A stretch of 64,000 bases of DNA from Piscinibacterium candidicorallinum (GTDB lineage Bacteria; Pseudomonadota; Gammaproteobacteria; Burkholderiales; Burkholderiaceae_C), in assembly GCF_047549485.1 (NCBI RefSeq), contig NZ_CP180191.1, positions 124,001 through 188,000 on the forward strand, read 5' to 3'. The position numbers and the translations under genes were made by a program. The notes under the pieces were generated by a model that did no database searches, was not told the DNA's origin, and worked only from the letters and a program-made list of their open reading frames with translations. Below are positions 59,066 through 64,000 of this stretch, piece by piece. How positions within the stretch are numbered: position 1 is the first letter of the stretch; the number at the start of each line of letters is the position of its first letter.

Positions 59066-59311
59066 ATGTCCAGAATCCATTCCATCCCCGTCGGTAGCCG
59101 CACGCGGCCGCTCGTGCTCGTTGTGGCCGTGCTCCTGCACGGCGCCGCCCGAGTGCTCGCACGCATTGCGGTGATCCACGCGCCGCGTACCGAGCATGGC
59201 GCAGCTGCGCGCCGCGAGTTCGGCGTCGCCCGGCTTGAAGGACGCGAGGTCGGCGTGGTCTACGAGGACGGCGAGATTGTTGCCGTGTTGCGTGAAACCA
59301 CGCGGCTGTAG
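59066..59311 (+). CDS. Small hypothetical protein 3 of the array
   Basis: 81 residues. ATG 7 nt after AAGGAG (59053-59058). A hydrophobic segment at about 15-36 (LVLVVAVLLHGAARVLARIA) could be a membrane helix or signal anchor. The C-terminal half is polar (REFGVARLEGREVGVVYEDG). No family recognised. Confidence 0.6.
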   Translation: MSRIHSIPVGSRTRPLVLVVAVLLHGAARVLARIAVIHAPRTEHGAAARREFGVARLEGREVGVVYEDGEIVAVLRETTRL

Positions 59312-59324
59312 ACCCAGGGTGGCG

Positions 59325-59489
59325 ATGAAGCCCAGCAGGTTTGTGCGCGCTGCAGGCAGTTCACGCGCCCAATCCGTCGCTTCATCGCAAACCGGAGGCG
59401 AGCTGCACCGACACTGCCCACAATGCAATCCATCGACGCTACATCGCGTCATCTGCCGGGAGCGAATCAGCGCAACCGGCAAAACATAA
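59325..59489 (+). CDS. Very small Cys-containing ORF of the array
   Basis: 54 residues. ATG preceded by AGGGTGG. Contains HRHCPQCNPSTLHRVICRER, a CxxC plus a third Cys, which could bind zinc. It is 13 bp after small gene 3 and 18 bp before small gene 4. It may be spurious, but spacing and ribosome site argue for it. Confidence 0.4.
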   Translation: MKPSRFVRAAGSSRAQSVASSQTGGELHRHCPQCNPSTLHRVICRERISATGKT

Positions 59490-59507
59490 AAGACCAAGGA
59501 GTGAACT

Positions 59508-59729
59508 ATGAAATCGACCACATTCAAGTACTACACCGTCCCGGTGCTGCTGGCCGTCGCGGCCTTCAGCCTGGCCACGGCCCTGATGCCTAGCCGCCCC
59601 GCAGAGCCGCCCCGAACGGACGCAGTCGTGAAGCTCGACCGCGTTGAAGTCGTGGTGTCTCGCAAGGCCATGCTTGCCGAAGCCGAGCGCCATGATGCGC
59701 TTCGCAGCCAGGCGCGCACGCCCGGCTGA
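59508..59729 (+). CDS. Small hypothetical protein 4 of the array
   Basis: 73 residues. ATG 6 nt after AAGGAG (59496-59501). An N-terminal hydrophobic segment (YYTVPVLLAVAAFSLATALM, about 8-27) is a signal peptide or membrane anchor. A Pro-rich spacer and a charged helix (VVVSRKAMLAEAERHDALRS) follow. Function unknown. The array ends at the terminator 87 bp downstream. Confidence 0.68.
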   Translation: MKSTTFKYYTVPVLLAVAAFSLATALMPSRPAEPPRTDAVVKLDRVEVVVSRKAMLAEAERHDALRSQARTPG

Positions 59730-59815
59730 GCAGGGTCAACCCGTCCCCTCGACTGCCGGCTCGCAGCCCTCACTCCGATCCTGCGAGCGCCCGGAACCCG
59801 GGACGCAGTCTTTTC

Positions 59816-59847
59816 AAGGCGCCACGCAACCCGTGGCGCCTTTTTTT
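59816..59847 (+). terminator. Rho-independent terminator ending the small-gene array
   Basis: Stem AAGGCGCCACG (59816-59826) / CGTGGCGCCTT (59832-59842), loop CAACC, followed by a run of seven T (59841-59847). One of the clearest terminators in the window. Confidence 0.93.
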
Positions 59848-59971
59848 CGCCCGGCGTCCGAGGATCGGCCCGCATCCCTTGCATGCGGGAGGCGTGCGCA
59901 TCGATCAGCGAGACCGTGGCACCTAGACTGATGCGTTTGATGGCCCGGAAGGCCTGCATCAGGGAGCTGAC

Positions 59972-61414
59972 GTGAACAAAGGGATCGTGATCGGGGGCGG
60001 CGTGGCCGCTGTGGTGGTGGCTGCGCTGGCCGGAGGGCCGGCAATCATTGGCGGCAAGGTGCAGGGCGAGGTGCAGGGCGCGTATGCCCGCGTGTTCCAG
60101 CAGCTGCCCTTCATCCGTCTGGTGGAGCAGCGCTACGACAAGGGTTGGATGTCGGCCACACATACCGCCACTATCGAGGTCGGCTGCGAGACGCCGGCTG
60201 GTCCGGACGGTCAGGGCGGCAGCAAGCCGATCCGCTTCACGGTGACCGACACCATCCAGCACGGCCCGCTGCCCGGCTTCTCAGCTGCAGCTCTGGCCCG
60301 TGTCCAGACCGAAGTGCGCCTGGCGAGCGAGGGCAAGGCCGAGGTCGAGAAGGCCTTTGGCGGGCAGCCGCTGCTCAAGAGCAGCACCGTTGTCAGTTAT
60401 GGCGGGGGCACCAAGGGCAGCTTCGAAAGCCCCAAGGCCGGTTTCACTGCCCCGGATGGCAGCGTGGTGGCCTGGGACGGTCTCGCCGGAACCTTCAGCG
60501 GCAGCGACTTCACCGGGCGCAGCACCACCTTTGAAGCCAGGGCTCCCAGCCTGAGCGTGAAGAGCCCCAAGGACGGTGGCGAGCTCACGATGAGCGGCTT
60601 GCGCATGGCCGGCAAGACACAGCGCCCGGGCGACTACATGTTCCTTTCCGTCGGCACGACCGAAGGCGGCATCGACAGCATCAGCTTCAAGGCCGCACCC
60701 TCGATGGCGCGCGCCGCCGCTGGCATGCCGCGCCCGGGCCAGCCGGTGAGCGTGAGCATGACTGCACTCAAGTTCAAGTCCGACGCCTCGCTGGACAAGG
60801 ATCTGGCCGCCAGCATCGTGAGCATGAGCGGTGCGATGCAGGTCAATGACGTGAAGATCGACAAGATCGAGTTCGCCGGCGGCATGCGGCGCCTGCACGC
60901 GCCCAGCTACGAGAAGGGCATGCAGGCCTTCATGAAGCAGGCCTACGCCTGCCCGAAACCGGGCGAAGCGCAGGACCCGCAGGCCGTGCTGGCACCGATG
61001 ATCGACCTGCTCAAGGGCCTGCTGCCGCATAACCCGGAATACGCCGTGGACAAGATGGCAGCCACGTACAAGGGCAAGGAAGGCGTGATCAGCTATTCCG
61101 TCTCCACGCAGGGCGTGACGGATGAAGATCTCAAGGCGCCGCCGATGATGGTCTTCATGGGCAAGGGCGTGGTCAAGGCCAGCGCCAGCCTGCCGCTGGC
61201 CTGGGTGGAAGAGATTGCTGCCAGCGTGGCGCCGGCACAGGCGCAGCAGCTGCCGATGATGCTGGACCAGCTCTCTGCCCAGGGTCTCGTGAAGCGCGAA
61301 GGTGAGCTGCTCAAGGCGGACTTCAACTTCGCAGCCGGCAAGGCCACGCTCAATGGCCAGCCGGTGCCGCTGCCCTTTGGTGGCGCGCCAGCGGGCGCTG
61401 CACGCGGCAGCTAA
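59972..61414 (+). CDS. DUF945/YdgA-family protein
   Basis: 480 residues from a GTG at 59972, with AGGGAG 5-6 nt upstream. One N-terminal membrane segment (about 4-28, Gly/Val/Ala) and a large periplasmic part. The early YDKGWMSATHTATIEV and the late LKADFNFAAGKATLNGQPVP match DUF945 proteins such as E. coli YdgA. Function unknown. Ends at a hairpin shared with the convergent LytTR gene. Confidence 0.85.
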   Translation: MNKGIVIGGGVAAVVVAALAGGPAIIGGKVQGEVQGAYARVFQQLPFIRLVEQRYDKGWMSATHTATIEVGCETPAGPDGQGGSKPIRFTVTDTIQHGPLPGFSAAALARVQTEVRLASEGKAEVEKAFGGQPLLKSSTVVSYGGGTKGSFESPKAGFTAPDGSVVAWDGLAGTFSGSDFTGRSTTFEARAPSLSVKSPKDGGELTMSGLRMAGKTQRPGDYMFLSVGTTEGGIDSISFKAAPSMARAAAGMPRPGQPVSVSMTALKFKSDASLDKDLAASIVSMSGAMQVNDVKIDKIEFAGGMRRLHAPSYEKGMQAFMKQAYACPKPGEAQDPQAVLAPMIDLLKGLLPHNPEYAVDKMAATYKGKEGVISYSVSTQGVTDEDLKAPPMMVFMGKGVVKASASLPLAWVEEIAASVAPAQAQQLPMMLDQLSAQGLVKREGELLKADFNFAAGKATLNGQPVPLPFGGAPAGAARGS

Positions 61415-61452
61415 GCCTCAGGAATTGCCTCGCACTGCGCGGGGCAGCAAAC

Positions 61453-61480
61453 AAAAGGGCCCGGATCATCCGGGCCTTTT
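61453..61480. terminator. Bidirectional Rho-independent terminator
   Basis: AAAAGGGCCCGGA (61453-61465), loop TCA, TCCGGGCCTTTT (61469-61480), with one bulged G. A-run on the left and T-run on the right serve both the DUF945 gene and the convergent response-regulator operon. Confidence 0.9.
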
Positions 61481-61503
61481 CAATGGGCGCGATGCCATGC
61501 GCC

Positions 61504-62268
61504 TCACATCTGCTTGAACAGGCCGAGATAGCTGCGGCTTACCTCCAGCTTTTCCGGGTGACCGACGACGCTGACAATCTTGTGGCCGCGGTCGTCATTC
61601 ACCACACCGGCGATCTTGCGGGCGTTCACGAGTGTGGAGCGATGGATCTGCCAGAACAGGTCCGGGTCGAGCTCGTCGACCAGTTCCTTGATGGGCTTGC
61701 GGATCAGCGCCTCGAACTTCTCGGTCTGCACGCGGGTGTACTTCTCGTCGCTGATGCAGAAGAGCACGTCTTCCACGGGAATCAGGCGCAGCTGCGCGCC
61801 CACCGTGGCCTGGATCCACTTGAGGTACTCCTTCTTGCCGCCGCTCATTGCGAGCTTGAGCTGGCTGAGCAGATCGTTGAGCGCAGGAGGTTGGCCCGCG
61901 CCACCCAGGCGCTGCTTGAGACGCTCCACGGTGGTGGCCAGACGCGCTGCTTCCGCCGGCTTGAGCACATAGTCCACCGCGCCGCGCTCAAAGGCGCTGA
62001 CGGCGTATTCGTCATAGGCCGTGACGAATACGAGGTGGCAGTCCGGGCGCGCTTGCTGAATCAGGCTCGCAGCTTCGATGCCAGTCATGCCCGGCATACG
62101 GATGTCGAGAAATGCGATCTGCGGTGCGTGCTCGTTGACCAGCTCCACGGCTTCCATGCCGTTCTTGGCCTCGGCCAGCACCTCGAGCTCAGGCCAGACT
62201 TCAGACAGACGCAGGCGGATCTGGTCGCGCATCAGGCGCTCGTCATCCGCAATGATGGCGGTGGGCAA
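61504..62268 (-). CDS. LytTR-family response regulator (AlgR/LytR type)
   Basis: 254 residues. Receiver domain with ADDE (7-10) and phospho-acceptor Asp55 in FLDIRMPG, Lys in DYVLKP. C-terminal LytTR DNA-binding domain (about 150-252) with VEDVLFCISDEKYTRVQT and QIHRSTLVNARKI. It should be paired with the LytS-type kinase at the right edge. Three membrane-protein genes lie between the two. Confidence 0.94.
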   Translation of the reverse strand: MPTAIIADDERLMRDQIRLRLSEVWPELEVLAEAKNGMEAVELVNEHAPQIAFLDIRMPGMTGIEAASLIQQARPDCHLVFVTAYDEYAVSAFERGAVDYVLKPAEAARLATTVERLKQRLGGAGQPPALNDLLSQLKLAMSGGKKEYLKWIQATVGAQLRLIPVEDVLFCISDEKYTRVQTEKFEALIRKPIKELVDELDPDLFWQIHRSTLVNARKIAGVVNDDRGHKIVSVVGHPEKLEVSRSYLGLFKQM

Positions 62269-62286
62269 TCGGGGCTCCTTTTTTCG

Positions 62287-62862
62287 TCAGGGTGCGGGTG
62301 GCGGGGCAGCTTGCGCCGGCTTGCGCAACAGCCACCATAGCAAGATCAGCAGCGGAGCGGCAGGCAGGGCCACCACACCCACAAGCGCCACCGCGCCGAT
62401 CAGAATGCCGGCGAGGCCCAGGGCCAGTCCGAGCGCCAGCACCCCTGGCATCACCACCATGAAGATCCAGAGCAGCAGAAAGAAGCTGCCGAAGTACAGG
62501 CCCAGCATGGCCGCGAACAGCAGCGGCTGGGTGCTCATGATCTGCGTCAGCGGCAGGCAGGTCTGCCGGCGCAGGTCTTCGATCCAGAAGGCACCCAGGC
62601 TGAGGGTATCGACTGCGCGGTTCGCGCCGCCAATCTCAAGGTGCAGCATGGTGCCTCGACCCGGGTCAGCGGGCCCAGCCGATCCCGCAGCAGCGGGCTG
62701 CGCGCCAGTGCTGATCATCGCGCCGATGCACAGTTGCTCCGGCAGCCAGGGCTTGAACAGAACGGTGCCACCCACCAGCAGCAGGGTCAGCGCAAGCGCC
62801 GCGGTGGCAGCCAGACTTGTAGCGGCCGCAGCCCGGCCGCGCCAGCGCTTCATGGCGCTCAT
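62287..62862 (-). CDS. Membrane protein 1 of the LytS/LytTR operon
   Basis: 191 residues from the ATG at 62862. One N-terminal helix (about 15-35), an extracytoplasmic part with two Cys (LPEQLCIGAM, RRQTCLPLTQ) that may be disulfide-bonded, then three helices (about 112-185) and the ending LLRKPAQAAPPPAP. No family recognised. Start overlaps the neighbouring gene's stop by 4 nt. Confidence 0.7.
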   Translation of the reverse strand: MSAMKRWRGRAAAATSLAATAALALTLLLVGGTVLFKPWLPEQLCIGAMISTGAQPAAAGSAGPADPGRGTMLHLEIGGANRAVDTLSLGAFWIEDLRRQTCLPLTQIMSTQPLLFAAMLGLYFGSFFLLLWIFMVVMPGVLALGLALGLAGILIGAVALVGVVALPAAPLLILLWWLLRKPAQAAPPPAP

Positions 62863-63188
62863 TGGGTCTCCTTGGGCAGGTCTGCGCGCGCGTGCAGGCG
62901 CTTGCGGCGGCGCATGACGAGCATGACGACCCATACGGGGGCGAACAGGATCAGCATCACCAGCCCGAACAGCAGGACCTCCAGCGCCAGCTCCAGCAGA
63001 CCGGCCGCGCCCACGAAGGGTACCTTGATCACGCTGAATACCAGCTTGACGCCGGATTCCGTGAAGTAGCGCACGCCGTTGATCAGCAACTCCACGTTCT
63101 GGATCACCATCAACGCGACGGTTGCGCCGATCAGCATCAGCAGGATGCGCGTGAGCTTGCTGCCCGCAGGCTGCTCCCTGTCAGTCAC
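62859..63188 (-). CDS. Membrane protein 2 of the LytS/LytTR operon
   Basis: 109 residues. Two membrane helices (about 12-32 and 63-90) joined by an amphipathic stretch (YFTESGVKLVFSVIKVP), then a basic end VMRRRKRLHARADLPK. No family recognised. Overlaps membrane protein 1 by 4 nt and follows membrane protein 3 by 3 nt. Confidence 0.7.
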   Translation of the reverse strand: MTDREQPAGSKLTRILLMLIGATVALMVIQNVELLINGVRYFTESGVKLVFSVIKVPFVGAAGLLELALEVLLFGLVMLILFAPVWVVMLVMRRRKRLHARADLPKETQ

Positions 63189-63191
63189 GGA

Positions 63192-63593
63192 TCAGGCCCC
63201 GGCGCCGGCGGGAGGTGTATCGATGGCCGGAGCCGGCGGCGCGGGTGCCGCCGGCTTGCGGCGCATGATGAACCACACGATCAGCCCGATCAGGATGAAG
63301 GGCGAGAGCATGATGAAGGCAGTGAACACGAGGATGCCGGCAGTCACGAACATCGCAAAACCCACGGCACACAGGGCGACGAAATAGGCGAACCACACTG
63401 CAAGCAGTGCGAAGACCCAGGCGAGGACGCCCAGGCTGGGAATCTCCGACACGCTGACGCCGTCACCCAGGGTGGTGATGGTGACATCCGCGGGCAACAT
63501 CGATGCAAAGCTCATGGTCAGCACGGCGCTGACGAAGGTCAGACCGATGAGCACAAGAAAGGTGATGAGACTGAACTTGGCGATCCGTTTCAT
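63192..63593 (-). CDS. Membrane protein 3 of the LytS/LytTR operon
   Basis: 133 residues. A signal-anchor-like first helix (about 5-27), a short polar loop (DVTITTLGDGVSVSEIP), two or three further helices, then MRRKPAAPAPPAPA. The basic-then-Pro/Ala end resembles that of membrane protein 1. No family recognised. It lies directly downstream of the kinase gene. Confidence 0.7.
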   Translation of the reverse strand: MKRIAKFSLITFLVLIGLTFVSAVLTMSFASMLPADVTITTLGDGVSVSEIPSLGVLAWVFALLAVWFAYFVALCAVGFAMFVTAGILVFTAFIMLSPFILIGLIVWFIMRRKPAAPAPPAPAIDTPPAGAGA

Positions 63594-63643
63594 GGCGGGC
63601 TCCCTGAAGGTAGGTGGGTTCTTGTGTGGTGGTGAGACGGTGT

Positions 63644-64000
63644 TCAGACGGCACTGGCGTTGCTGCGTACGTCCGCCAGCCGGTAGGGGATCTCGATCAC
63701 GGCACGCGTGCCGCCGGGCTGGCCATTGATCTCACCCGTGCCGATGGTGAAGCTCGCACCGCCGCCGTACAGCATGGCCAGGCGCTCGCGGATGTTGGAC
63801 AGGCCCACGCCCGTGCCGCTCGTGGGCACCATGCCCTCCTTGAAGCCCAGGCCGGTGTCGCTCACAGTCACGCGCAGCTTGCCGTCGGCAATCTCGCCCT
63901 TCACGTCAATGTGGCCGCCTTCGGGCTTGGGCTCCAGGCCGTGCTTGATGCAGTTCTCCACCAGGGAAAGCAGCATCATCGGAGGGACTTCTGCAGTACG
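63644..64000 (-). CDS. LytS-type sensor histidine kinase, C-terminal part (cut by window edge)
   Basis: The frame runs off the right edge, so only the last 118 residues are seen. They include VPPMMLLSLVENCIKHGLEP, the ATPase N-box of LytS/YehU-type kinases, then VSDTGLGF and GTGVGLSNIRERL. The His-phosphorylation domain and sensor lie outside. It presumably phosphorylates the LytTR regulator at 61.5 kb. Confidence 0.92.
   Translation of the reverse strand, partial: RTAEVPPMMLLSLVENCIKHGLEPKPEGGHIDVKGEIADGKLRVTVSDTGLGFKEGMVPTSGTGVGLSNIRERLAMLYGGGASFTIGTGEINGQPGGTRAVIEIPYRLADVRSNASAV

Overview
The window is about 64 kb of GC-rich (by eye near 67%), densely packed bacterial chromosome. No phage, insertion sequence, rRNA, tRNA or CRISPR array is visible. 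Gene order and content point to a betaproteobacterium, probably Burkholderiales. The main clues are gatCAB divergent from mreB-mreC-mreD-mrdA-mrdB, a small lipoprotein between gatA and gatB, lpoA-like/yraN/BON next to rsmI, and a leucine-degradation (liu) operon with a palindrome resembling a LiuR operator. This assignment is inferred from synteny and codon bias, not from a database search.

Layout. 0.1-4.6 kb: queC, an FMN-binding oxidase-like gene, then an orphan PAAR (type VI spike tip) module with a large unrecognised protein and a secreted protein. 4.8-10.1 kb: a DUF4344 metallopeptidase, a divergent NmrA/LysR pair, a gamma-glutamylcyclotransferase-like gene and a lipoprotein built from two kinds of repeat. 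10.4-20.2 kb: a NarL-type regulator overlapping a hybrid kinase, a Bcr/CflA exporter and a complete RND efflux operon. 20.7-30.9 kb: gatCAB and the rod-shape operon. 31-46 kb: a P450, envelope lipoproteins, yraN, an lpoA-like gene divergent from rsmI, an ECF sigma/anti-sigma pair, mgsA, an orphan ABC binding protein and a copper chaperone. 42.3-52.7 kb: one long minus-strand run carrying the leucine/isovalerate genes (carboxylase subunits, methylglutaconyl-CoA hydratase, HMG-CoA lyase) with several passengers. 53-57.3 kb: YchJ, rhodanese, AmpG-type permease, M48 peptidase and OmpA-like lipoprotein. 57.6-59.9 kb: a small DNA-binding protein followed by a row of very small genes with strong ribosome binding sites and clear terminators. 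60-64 kb: a DUF945 protein and a LytTR/LytS two-component operon with three unknown membrane proteins inside it.

Two things stand out beyond ordinary annotation. First, a dispersed intergenic repeat occurs six times (about 1.65, 4.63, 37.0, 41.6, 48.66 and 53.0 kb). It has a 15-bp core (GGCTTTCCGCTTGTC or close variants), and in three copies this sits between direct repeats of GTGGCCGA-type sequence 90-102 bp apart. Two copies bracket the PAAR module. Second, the small-gene array at 58.2-59.85 kb downstream of an HTH gene looks like a real, uncharacterised transcription unit.

Much of the rest is envelope biology: cell elongation, peptidoglycan synthesis and recycling, lipoproteins, efflux and envelope sensing. 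The liu operon is the main catabolic block. Start codons were chosen from signal peptides, family N-termini, overlaps and visible Shine-Dalgarno sequences. Names rest on motifs read by eye.
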